Shown piece after piece: positions 1-5,352 of a stretch of 6,157 bases of DNA. The notes under the pieces were generated by a model. The model had not been told where the DNA came from, did not search any database, and was given only the letters and a program-made list of their open reading frames with translations. Position 1 is the first letter of the stretch. Each line of letters starts with the position of its first letter. The position numbers were made by a program, and so were the translations under genes. Origin of the DNA: Acidobacteriota bacterium (GTDB lineage Bacteria; Acidobacteriota; UBA4820; DSQY01); the NCBI GenBank assembly GCA_021814085.1, contig JAKAJA010000117.1, positions 1 through 6,157 on the forward strand. The letters run 5' to 3'.

Positions 1-1
1 C

Positions 2-1201
2 GACGTCCAGGAGGGGATCGACATGGCCCTCTTCTGCGCCGGCGAGGGCCGCCGCATGTACGGCATGACCACGCCGTGCGAGCTCCCCAACAAGTTCGGC
101 ATGACCGTCCGCGAGCCCCTCGGCGTGTGCGGCCTCATCACCCCTTGGAACTTCCCCATGGCCATCCCCACTTGGAAGATGATGCCCGCCCTGGTGTGCG
201 GAAATACGGTGGTCATCAAGCCGGCCAGCCTCACGCCCCTCACCGTCTGGAACCTCGTGAAGGGCGCCGAGGCCGTGGGCTTCCCGCCCGGGGTCATCAA
301 CTACGTGACAGGCGGCGGCCGCGGCGTGGGCACTCCCCTGTGCACCCACAAGGATGTGGCCCTCATCTCCTTCACCGGCTCCACCGACGTGGGCCGCCAG
401 ATCAATCTGGCCTGCGCCACCGACTTCAAACGCGTGGGCCTGGAGATGGGCGGTAAGAACGCCGTCATCGTCATGGACGACGCCGACATCGACCTCGCGG
501 TCGAAGGGGTCCTCTGGGGGGCCTTCGGCACTACGGGCCAGCGCTGCACCGCCACGAGCCGGTGCCTCGTCCAGAAGGGCGTCTACGACAAGTTCATCGA
601 CCTCCTCGCCAAGCGGGCCAAGGCCCTCAAGGTGGGCAACGGCCTGGACGAGAGCATCGACATGGGCCCCGCCGTAGATGAGGGCCAGCTCGCCACGGAC
701 CTCCAGTACGTGGAGATCGCCAAGAAGGAAGGGGCGCGCCTCGTTTGCGGCGGCAAGCGCCTCACGGGAGCCAAGCACAAGGACGGCTTCTTCATGGAGC
801 CCACGATCTTCGCCGATGTGACCTCCAAGATGCGCCTCTTCAGGGAGGAGGTCTTCGGTCCCGTCCTCGCCGTGGTGCCTTTCAAGACCTTCGAGGAGGC
901 CGTGGCCCTTCAGAACGACTGCCTCTACGGCCTGAGCGGTTCCATCTACACGGGAGACGTGAATAAAGCCTTCGCCGCCATGCGCGACGTGCAGACGGGC
1001 CTCTTCTACGTGAACGCCCCCACCATCGGCGCCGAGAACCACCTCCCCTTCGGCGGCATGAAGCAGACCGGCAACGGCCACCGCGAGGGCGGCAAGGAAG
1101 CCCTCGACCTTTTCAGCGAGTGGAAGGCCATCTACGTGGACTTCTCCGGCCGCCTGCAGAAGGCCCAGATCGACACGGACGCCATCGTGAAGGTGAAGTG
1201 A
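2..1201 (+). CDS. NAD(P)-dependent aldehyde dehydrogenase, 5'-truncated by window edge
   Basis: Oxidises an aldehyde to the carboxylate with NAD(P)+ in the cytoplasm; the substrate cannot be read from the sequence. The frame is open from base 2 (DVQEGIDMALFCAGEGRR), so the first visible ATG at 23 is internal and probably 100-120 N-terminal residues are missing. Visible ALDH signatures in order: the PWNFP loop with the catalytic Asn codon at 149-151; the cofactor Lys in VVIKPAS at 218-220; the nucleotide-loop motif FTGSTDVGR; the general-base Glu in LEMGGKN at 443-445; the nucleophile Cys in GQRCTATSR at 545-547; EEVFGPVL; and the C-terminal LPFGGMKQTGNGHREGG. The tail (EWKAIYVDFSG...KAQID) resembles the ketoglutarate-semialdehyde/2,5-dioxopentanoate dehydrogenase-like branch rather than betaine-aldehyde enzymes, but that assignment is from memory. 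Ser (227-229) sits where NAD-preferring enzymes usually have Glu195. The gene ends in TGA and is followed 34 bases later by a terminator. Family certain, substrate open. Confidence 0.95.
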   Translation, partial: DVQEGIDMALFCAGEGRRMYGMTTPCELPNKFGMTVREPLGVCGLITPWNFPMAIPTWKMMPALVCGNTVVIKPASLTPLTVWNLVKGAEAVGFPPGVINYVTGGGRGVGTPLCTHKDVALISFTGSTDVGRQINLACATDFKRVGLEMGGKNAVIVMDDADIDLAVEGVLWGAFGTTGQRCTATSRCLVQKGVYDKFIDLLAKRAKALKVGNGLDESIDMGPAVDEGQLATDLQYVEIAKKEGARLVCGGKRLTGAKHKDGFFMEPTIFADVTSKMRLFREEVFGPVLAVVPFKTFEEAVALQNDCLYGLSGSIYTGDVNKAFAAMRDVQTGLFYVNAPTIGAENHLPFGGMKQTGNGHREGGKEALDLFSEWKAIYVDFSGRLQKAQIDTDAIVKVK

Positions 1202-1235
1202 TCGAGGCAACGAGACAACGAGTCAACGCACCAAC

Positions 1236-1270
1236 AAAGGCCCGGCGGCGACGCCGGGCCTTTAGCTTTT
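1236..1270 (+). terminator. Rho-independent terminator of the aldehyde dehydrogenase gene
   Basis: A perfect 12-base-pair stem (arms 1236-1247 and 1252-1263) closes on a GCGA tetraloop of the stable GNRA type. The arm runs AAAGGCCCGGCG and its complement ends in TTT, followed by AGCTTTT. The A-rich 5' edge means it may also work weakly on the minus strand. It isolates the dehydrogenase gene from the next one. Confidence 0.9.
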
Positions 1271-1365
1271 GGGGAAACGGGACCACCTTTTTTAAGAAGC
1301 CTGGCTGGCGGTCGCATCCTGAAATGCGTTAGCATTGAGGAGCCCCTCGTTACCATTATTCGGGC

Positions 1366-1374
1366 AGAAGGAGG
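1366..1374 (+). promoter_or_regulatory. Ribosome binding site that fixes the start of the chalcone-isomerase-like gene
   Basis: AGAAGGAGG lies 5 bases before the ATG at 1380. It favours that start over the in-frame TTG at 1335, which has no comparable site and would place 15 non-signal residues in front of the signal peptide. Confidence 0.85.
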
Positions 1375-1379
1375 ACGTC

Positions 1380-1937
1380 ATGCGTCGGATTGCAGCCTTG
1401 GCCCTCGTTGGACTACTCGTTGGCCTCGTGGCCTACGCCGGAGAGATGGAGGGGGTCAAGTTCCCCGATCAGGTGACCGTGGGCTCGGCCAACCTGGTGC
1501 TGAACGGCATGGGGATCCGTACCAAGATGTTCTTCAAGATCTACATCGGAGCCCTCTACCTGCCAGCAAAGCAGTCGGACCCGGCCAAGATCCTGGGCGC
1601 GGACGAGCCCAAGCAGCTCGTCATGCATTTCCTCTACAAGAACGTCGAGAAGGCCAAGCTCGTCGAGGGATGGGAGGAAGGGTTCAAGAACAATTCCCCC
1701 GACAAGGTCGCCGCGCTCAAGGACCAGATCGATAAGTTCAACGGCTTCTGGTCCGACATGGCGAAGGACGACGTGGCCGTCCTGACCTACATTCCCGGGA
1801 CGGGCACGAAGGTCGAAATCAAAGGCAAGGAGATGGGCGTCATCGAAGGCAAGGACTTCGCTGCGGCCCTCTTCGCCATATGGCTCGGCCCCAAGCCTCC
1901 CACGGGTGACCTCAAGAAGGGGCTCCTGGGGCAGTAA
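1380..1937 (+). CDS. Exported chalcone isomerase-like protein (Chalcone_3/CHI-like fold)
   Basis: A 185-residue protein with an N-terminal signal peptide: MRR, then a hydrophobic stretch at about residues 5-19, and an AYA-type cleavage site after residue 20. The mature part therefore starts at about GEMEGVKFPD and should be periplasmic. Family hallmarks visible are NGMGIRTKMFFKIYIGALYL at residues 42-61 (the G-x-R-x-K...FK-x-Y...LYL core strand pair) and the C-terminal FAAALFAIWLGPKPP followed by LKKGLLG (residues 160-184). Bacterial members of this family are often annotated as chalcone isomerase, but flavonoid chemistry is unlikely here. Related folds bind fatty acids or have no known reaction, so a periplasmic lipid or small-ligand binding role is only an inference. 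The gene ends in tandem stops TAA TAG and is closed by its own terminator. It stands alone, so neighbours do not reveal a partner. Confidence 0.85.
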   Translation: MRRIAALALVGLLVGLVAYAGEMEGVKFPDQVTVGSANLVLNGMGIRTKMFFKIYIGALYLPAKQSDPAKILGADEPKQLVMHFLYKNVEKAKLVEGWEEGFKNNSPDKVAALKDQIDKFNGFWSDMAKDDVAVLTYIPGTGTKVEIKGKEMGVIEGKDFAAALFAIWLGPKPPTGDLKKGLLGQ

Positions 1938-1973
1938 TAGCCTCGCATTCATAGGGAGCACCCCAATAACCAC

Positions 1974-2005
1974 AAGGGCCCGGCTCAGCCGGGCCTTTTC
2001 ATTTT
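1974..2005 (+). terminator. Rho-independent terminator of the chalcone-isomerase-like gene
   Basis: Stem arms 1974-1984 and 1988-1998 with one G-U pair at 1976/1996, a three-base TCA loop at 1985-1987, and the T-rich tail TTTTCATTTT. The core arms GGCCCGGC and GCCGGGCC are identical to those of the other two terminators in the window. It lies 36 bases after the tandem stop codons. Confidence 0.88.
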
Positions 2006-2159
2006 CCGGATGCTCGCCCCAACATACGGCTTCAGCCTGGGCAGCCGATGGATCCTTTCCCGCTAGGACCCTCGTATCCGCCACTCACCCGCCTGATCCA
2101 CAGGGCCTCTTTTTTCTCCGTAAAGGAAACGTGGAGATGTCCAAAACAAGGCCATGTCG

Positions 2160-2184
2160 CATGTGTATACTAAGTATACGTATG
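2160..2184. repeat. Inverted repeat, 11-base arms around TAA
   Basis: Arm CATGTGTATAC (2160-2170) and arm GTATACGTATG (2174-2184) flank TAA. Nine of eleven positions pair by Watson-Crick rules and the other two are G-T, so as RNA it would be an 11-pair stem. As DNA, each arm contains the self-complementary hexamer GTATAC, giving two GTATAC boxes 9 bases apart, like a dimer binding site. No T-run follows at once, so it is not a normal terminator. Confidence 0.6.
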
Positions 2185-2211
2185 ATCGGAATTGTTTTTA
2201 GGGCTCACTGC

Positions 2212-2225
2212 ACATGACATGACAT
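2212..2225. repeat. Short tandem repeat of ACATG, 2.8 units
   Basis: ACATGACATGACAT: two full ACATG units and a partial third. It gives two overlapping TGACA boxes, of which ATGACA at 2219-2224 is one mismatch from a -35 hexamer. CATAAT at 2244-2249 would be a possible -10, but the 19-base gap is long, so this is a weaker promoter candidate than the one at 2321-2349. Confidence 0.5.
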
Positions 2226-2272
2226 TAATGAATCAAATAGGAGCATAATGTACATATAATTCAATATATTAT

Positions 2273-2296
2273 CATCAATTGATATTGATGCAATAT
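2273..2296. repeat. Overlapping, mutually exclusive small inverted repeats
   Basis: CATCAAT (2273-2279) and ATTGATG (2284-2290) form a perfect 7-base dyad around TGAT. ATATTG (2282-2287) and CAATAT (2291-2296) form a perfect 6-base dyad around ATG. They share bases 2284-2287, so only one could exist at a time in a single strand. Low stability makes protein binding more likely than RNA folding. Confidence 0.5.
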
Positions 2297-2320
2297 AGAA
2301 ACATATCACATCATCAGGCA

Positions 2321-2349
2321 TTGCATATAGTTCACACTGATGCTATGAT
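2321..2349 (+). promoter_or_regulatory. Candidate extended -10 promoter for the cytochrome gene
   Basis: TATGAT at 2344-2349 matches five of six bases of the -10 consensus and is directly preceded by TGC, giving the extended -10 form TGN-TATGAT. A weak -35 (TTGCAT, 2321-2326, sharing TTG) lies at the ideal 17-base spacing. The DNA further upstream is A/T-rich, as for UP elements. The predicted transcription start is near 2355-2358, giving a leader of about 180 bases. This is read from consensus only. Confidence 0.5.
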
Positions 2350-2350
2350 T

Positions 2351-2372
2351 GGTCTTCTGAGTTCAGAAGGCC
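2351..2372. promoter_or_regulatory. Dyad at the predicted transcription start, operator-like
   Basis: CTTCTGA (2354-2360) and TCAGAAG (2363-2369) are perfect inverted arms around GT, and GG at 2351-2352 pairs with CC at 2371-2372 across one G-T pair. The centre is about 12 bases after the -10 hexamer, which is where a repressor would block open-complex formation. As RNA it could fold into a 9-pair hairpin with an AGTT loop, followed by CTTTT, so an early attenuating terminator is the alternative reading. No regulator gene is present in the window to name a partner. Confidence 0.5.
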
Positions 2373-2520
2373 CTTTTGCGAAAGGAGGCAGGAAGCGGGG
2401 CTCGCATCACGGTCTGGGAAGGCAGAAAGGCAACCGAACGACTCGGGGGTCTGGTTACCGCGGCGTCTCACCGCCGACGGACACGCCCTGAAGTCCACAC
2501 CCGAATCAGGGTGGCGCTTT
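2372..2520 (+). promoter_or_regulatory. Structured, GC-rich 5' leader of the cytochrome gene
   Basis: Possible stems in order: CCTTT (2372-2376) with AAAGG (2381-2385) around TGCG; GGCAACC (2429-2435) with GGTTACC (2453-2459, one C-A mismatch), or alternatively CCGA (2434-2437) with TCGG (2443-2446); CGGCG (2461-2465) with CGCCG (2472-2476), competing with GGCGT/ACGCC (2462-2466/2483-2487); and CACCC (2498-2502) with GGGTG (2509-2513), just before the ribosome binding site. The density suggests a cis-acting RNA, but none of the class-I cyclic-dinucleotide riboswitch core motifs is present in the correct arrangement. Function unknown. Confidence 0.35.
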
Positions 2521-2529
2521 AGGAAGGAG
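2521..2529 (+). promoter_or_regulatory. Ribosome binding site of the multiheme cytochrome gene
   Basis: AGGAAGGAG ends 6 bases before the ATG at 2536. The ATG begins a clear signal peptide, so start and site support each other. Confidence 0.88.
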
Positions 2530-2535
2530 TCCGTC

Positions 2536-5130
2536 ATGACGTTCATCCGTCGCGTCTTTGCATTCCCCGTTGGGTTCGCGCTCTTCGCCGGGCTGGCAGC
2601 ATCGGGCCTGGTTTCCGCGGCTCTCTCGGCCGCGACCCCTTACGTTCTCATCGCCTGGAACGATCTGGGCATGCATTGCACGGATGGCGGGGACTTCGCC
2701 GTTTCCACCATCCTACCCCCCTACAACAACCTGCACGCCCAACTGAAAGACCGGGCAGGCAAGCTCATCACAAATCCCGCGGGCATCACGGTCTCTTATC
2801 AGGCCGTGGCGGACCCAACCGGCAGCATCAACGTCACCTCCGTGGGCAAGACCAACTTCTGGACTTACATGTCGGTACTCTTCGGAGTTTCCCAGGCTCC
2901 CGACGTGGGGCTTGCGGGGAAAGCCATGCCTGGTGCGGCCAACGTCCCGCAGTCCATGGACTGGGATCCGGCGCACTCCTGGTTCCACGCGGAAGGCATT
3001 CCCATCACCCCCTTCGACGACAAGGGGAATAAGAACTTCTACCCTATGATGCGGGTGATCGCGAGAGACTCCCTGGGGAACGTGCTCGGCCAGACGGACG
3101 TGGTGGTCCCCGTTTCCGACGAGATGGATTGCCGCACGTGTCACCAGTCGGGCGCGGGAGCGGCGGCCAAGCCTCCCGGCGGATGGGTTTACGAAGCCAA
3201 TCAGGCGCGGGACGTGAAGTTCAACGTTTTGAAGCTGCACGATGCCCTGCAAGCAGGCAACGCGGCCTACCAGGCCGCCCTGGCCACGGCGGGATTCGAT
3301 CCTCAGGGACTCTACGCGACGGCCAAGGGCGGGCATCCCCTCCTCTGCCAAAAGTGCCATGCCACCAATGCCCTCCCGGGGACGGGCATCGCCGGGATCA
3401 CCCCCATGACGCAGGCCATGCACACCTTGCACAGCACCGTCGTCGATCCGGCCACGGGATTGGCGCTCGGCGCGGCGGCCAACCGAACGGCCTGTTACCG
3501 ATGCCACCCCGGTGCCGCGACGCAGTGTTTGCGTGGCGCCATGGGGAGCGCCGTGGCGGCGGACGGCTCGAGGGAGATCCAGTGCCAGGGCTGCCACGGA
3601 ACCATGGGCGCGGTCGGAACGGCGGGACGCCAGGGGTGGCTGCAGGAACCCTCCTGCCAGAACTGCCACACGGGAACCGCGGTTCAGAATTCGGGACAGA
3701 TCCGCTACACAACGACGCTTGACGCGGGCGGCCAGTTCCGGCAACCCGCCAATTCGACCTTTGCCACCAATGCCGACACGCCCGCTTCGGGCTTCAACTT
3801 GTACCGCTTCTCCAACGGGCACGGCGGCCTCCAGTGCGAGGCCTGCCACGGACCGACACACGCGGAATACCCTTCGAGCCACGCCAACGACAACATCCAG
3901 TCCAACCAGATCCAGGGCCACGCGGGGACCATCTCCGAGTGCTCGGCCTGCCACACGACCGTCCCCACGACGGTCACTGGCGGGCCCCACGGCATGCACC
4001 CGGTGGGAGCCGGGTGGGTATCCGACCATCACGACTCCGCCGGTTCCGCCTGCAAGACCTGCCACGGTTTGGACTACCGGGGCACCGTGCTCTCCCGGTC
4101 GCTCGCCAACCGAACCCTCAGCACCACCTTTGGCACCAAAAATTTCTGGAAAGGGTTTCAGATCGGGTGTTACTCGTGCCACAACGGCCCGAGCAGTTCC
4201 AGTCCCAGTTCCAACCATCCGGCCGTGGTGAACAACGCCTCCGCCACGACGCAGGGCGGCATGGCCGCGGCCATCCCCATCACGGCCACGGACGCCGACG
4301 GCAATACGCTTGTCCTCCGGGTCGTTGACCAGCCCTCCCACGGCACCGCGGGATTCAGTGCGAGTACTGCCACCTACACACCTGATCCGGCCTACATCGG
4401 CTCTGACAGCTTCACCGTGGCGGCCTGGGACGGGTCCAGCGACTCCAACCTCGCCACCGTCTCGGTCACGGTGAATGGTCCGGGGTGCTCTCTCTCCTGT
4501 TCACCCTCCGCTCCCGCCTCGGGCAGCGCCGGCGACCCTCTCCCCTTCTCCGTCCAGGCCTCGGCGAGCAACTGCCTCATGCCTACCACCTTCGAGTGGG
4601 ACTTCGGCGACGGGACGGCCCACGCTTTCGCGTCCACCCCCACCCATGCGTATGCATCGGCAGGGTCGTTCACTTGGACACTCATGTCGGTATCGGGAAC
4701 GACCAGCCTCGTGCGTCAGGGCACCATCGCCGTCTCCACGGGGGCACCCAAGTCCGTGCCCGACACGGTTTTCCCCATGCGGGTGGGGGCTTTGGGCGGG
4801 GCCGCCTTGAATGTCACGTGGGATGCCACCAACTGCCCCTCCGCCAACTATCACCTCATCTGCGGCTTCGGAAGCTCTCTGGCTTCATGGCAGGTGGCAG
4901 GAGGGCAGTGCGGTCTTGGGAATTCAGGGAGCGCCCTCTGGTCAAGCCCTCCCGATCCATCGGCCGACTCGAGCCGCTTCGCGTGGTTCCTTATCGTGGG
5001 CGACGACGGCGCCGCCACGGAAGGGTCATGGGGCCTCTCGTCCTCCGGGCAGGAACGCGGCGGAAGCCAGGCCAGCGCTTTATGTGGGTTTGCCACAAAG
5101 GTAACGGGAGTCGCCTGCGCCATGCCCTGA
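2536..5130 (+). CDS. Secreted nine-heme c-type cytochrome with Ig-like, PKD and C-terminal modules
   Basis: An exported electron-transfer protein of 864 residues. A signal peptide (basic MTFIRR, hydrophobic to about residue 28, cleavage near VSA/SAA) is followed by a heme-free N-terminal domain (about 36-198) opening with AWNDLGMHC and ending in VPVSDEMD. Nine CXXCH heme-attachment motifs follow, at residues 199, 271, 320, 350, 374, 434, 469, 506 and 545 (CRTCH, CQKCH, CYRCH, CQGCH, CQNCH, CEACH, CSACH, CKTCH, CYSCH). About a dozen other His residues in 199-561 could serve as distal ligands. Residues about 561-647 look like a Big_9/cadherin-type Ig module (PSHG...YTPDPAYIGSDSFT). Residues about 651-735 are a PKD domain (FEWDFGDGT at 686-694, PTHAYASAGSF). 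Residues about 740-864 form a Cys-containing terminal module. No transmembrane segment or sorting motif is visible after the signal peptide. The heme region resembles uncharacterised multiheme families of metal-reducing bacteria. Redox partner and surface location are inferred. Monocistronic, with its own leader and terminator. Confidence 0.93.
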   Translation: MTFIRRVFAFPVGFALFAGLAASGLVSAALSAATPYVLIAWNDLGMHCTDGGDFAVSTILPPYNNLHAQLKDRAGKLITNPAGITVSYQAVADPTGSINVTSVGKTNFWTYMSVLFGVSQAPDVGLAGKAMPGAANVPQSMDWDPAHSWFHAEGIPITPFDDKGNKNFYPMMRVIARDSLGNVLGQTDVVVPVSDEMDCRTCHQSGAGAAAKPPGGWVYEANQARDVKFNVLKLHDALQAGNAAYQAALATAGFDPQGLYATAKGGHPLLCQKCHATNALPGTGIAGITPMTQAMHTLHSTVVDPATGLALGAAANRTACYRCHPGAATQCLRGAMGSAVAADGSREIQCQGCHGTMGAVGTAGRQGWLQEPSCQNCHTGTAVQNSGQIRYTTTLDAGGQFRQPANSTFATNADTPASGFNLYRFSNGHGGLQCEACHGPTHAEYPSSHANDNIQSNQIQGHAGTISECSACHTTVPTTVTGGPHGMHPVGAGWVSDHHDSAGSACKTCHGLDYRGTVLSRSLANRTLSTTFGTKNFWKGFQIGCYSCHNGPSSSSPSSNHPAVVNNASATTQGGMAAAIPITATDADGNTLVLRVVDQPSHGTAGFSASTATYTPDPAYIGSDSFTVAAWDGSSDSNLATVSVTVNGPGCSLSCSPSAPASGSAGDPLPFSVQASASNCLMPTTFEWDFGDGTAHAFASTPTHAYASAGSFTWTLMSVSGTTSLVRQGTIAVSTGAPKSVPDTVFPMRVGALGGAALNVTWDATNCPSANYHLICGFGSSLASWQVAGGQCGLGNSGSALWSSPPDPSADSSRFAWFLIVGDDGAATEGSWGLSSSGQERGGSQASALCGFATKVTGVACAMP

Positions 5131-5170
5131 CGGCGGGTTGCCGGATTATTGTTCCACCTCCTTTCACTCA

Positions 5171-5196
5171 GGCCCGGCTCTGCCGGGCCATTTTTT
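5171..5196 (+). terminator. Rho-independent terminator of the multiheme cytochrome gene
   Basis: A perfect 8-pair stem (GGCCCGGC at 5171-5178, GCCGGGCC at 5182-5189) with a TCT loop, followed by A and a six-T run at 5191-5196. It lies 40 bases after the TGA at 5128-5130. The stem arms are identical to those behind the two upstream genes. Confidence 0.93.
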
Positions 5197-5282
5197 GTTC
5201 CCGGCGGCGGCGTTCCCCGTGGCGGCCGCCCTTTTCGAATTCGCTCCGCCATGCGCAAGGATGGCGCAAGGAGGACGGTTGG

Positions 5283-5291
5283 TGGTATCAT
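5283..5291 (+). promoter_or_regulatory. Candidate extended -10 element before the last gene
   Basis: TGG directly followed by TATCAT (5286-5291), five of six to the -10 consensus and in extended -10 form. No recognisable -35 sits at 16-18 bases upstream. The start of transcription would be near 5298, giving a leader of about 55 bases. Since the preceding gene ends in a strong terminator, a promoter is needed somewhere in 5197-5345, and this is the best candidate. Confidence 0.35.
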
Positions 5292-5352
5292 TCGTCCCCG
5301 GGGGTCGCGGTACCCGAGGCGGTGCCGTGTAACACTTCACCAGGAGCATGGT

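Larger units (their letters stand above)
2160..2350. other. AT-rich island upstream of the cytochrome gene
   Basis: By direct count, 2221-2340 contains 33 G or C in 120 bases (about 28%), while the surrounding genes are strongly GC-rich. The island holds several dyads and direct repeats, a perfect TATAAT at 2255-2260 without a good -35 partner, and an A/T-rich stretch just upstream of the best promoter candidate. It may be an UP-element or regulator landing area, or a short piece of foreign DNA. Confidence 0.75.
2006..2535. other. Long intergenic region with no convincing gene
   Basis: About 530 bases separate the terminator of the upstream gene from the cytochrome start. The first part (2006-2159) has mixed composition with a T6 run near 2110 and no hairpin before it that would make a terminator. 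The middle (about 2160-2350) is AT-rich and repeat-dense. The last part (about 2370-2535) is GC-rich and able to fold. Reading frames here lack family resemblance and good ribosome binding sites. No transposase remnant or tRNA-like fold was seen. Confidence 0.7.

Noticed and set aside
1302..1316. Sigma-54-like promoter (TGGC...CGC) before the chalcone-isomerase-like gene
   Set aside because: The distance between the GG and GC elements is one base too short and the flanking consensus is poor.
1335..1379. Upstream TTG start for the chalcone-isomerase-like gene
   Set aside because: The ATG at 1380 has a strong ribosome binding site and directly begins a normal signal peptide.
1413..2084. Minus-strand open frame (223 codons) opposite the chalcone-isomerase-like gene
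   Set aside because: It spans a clear bidirectional-looking terminator hairpin and mirrors a well-supported family gene; translation is Leu/Gly/Asp/Glu-rich without recognisable domains.
2231..2243. IHF binding site in the AT-rich island
   Set aside because: AATCAA fits the first half of the consensus, but the TTR part at the required spacing is absent.
2400..2490. Class-I cyclic-dinucleotide (GEMM) riboswitch upstream of the cytochrome gene
   Set aside because: Fragments such as GGTTACCG look similar, but the conserved GGGCAAACC and GACGCAAAGCC blocks and the expected helix order are missing. A covariance-model search would settle it.
2279..2491. 70-codon plus-strand open frame in the intergenic region
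   Set aside because: No ribosome binding site, AT-rich first half and GC-rich second half reading like non-coding DNA, and it crosses the candidate promoter and dyad.
2713..4341. Long minus-strand open frame (542 codons) opposite the cytochrome gene
   Set aside because: It is a mirror effect of GC-rich codon use. Its translation is Gly/Arg/Val-rich low-complexity with no family resemblance, while the plus strand encodes a signal peptide and nine CXXCH motifs.
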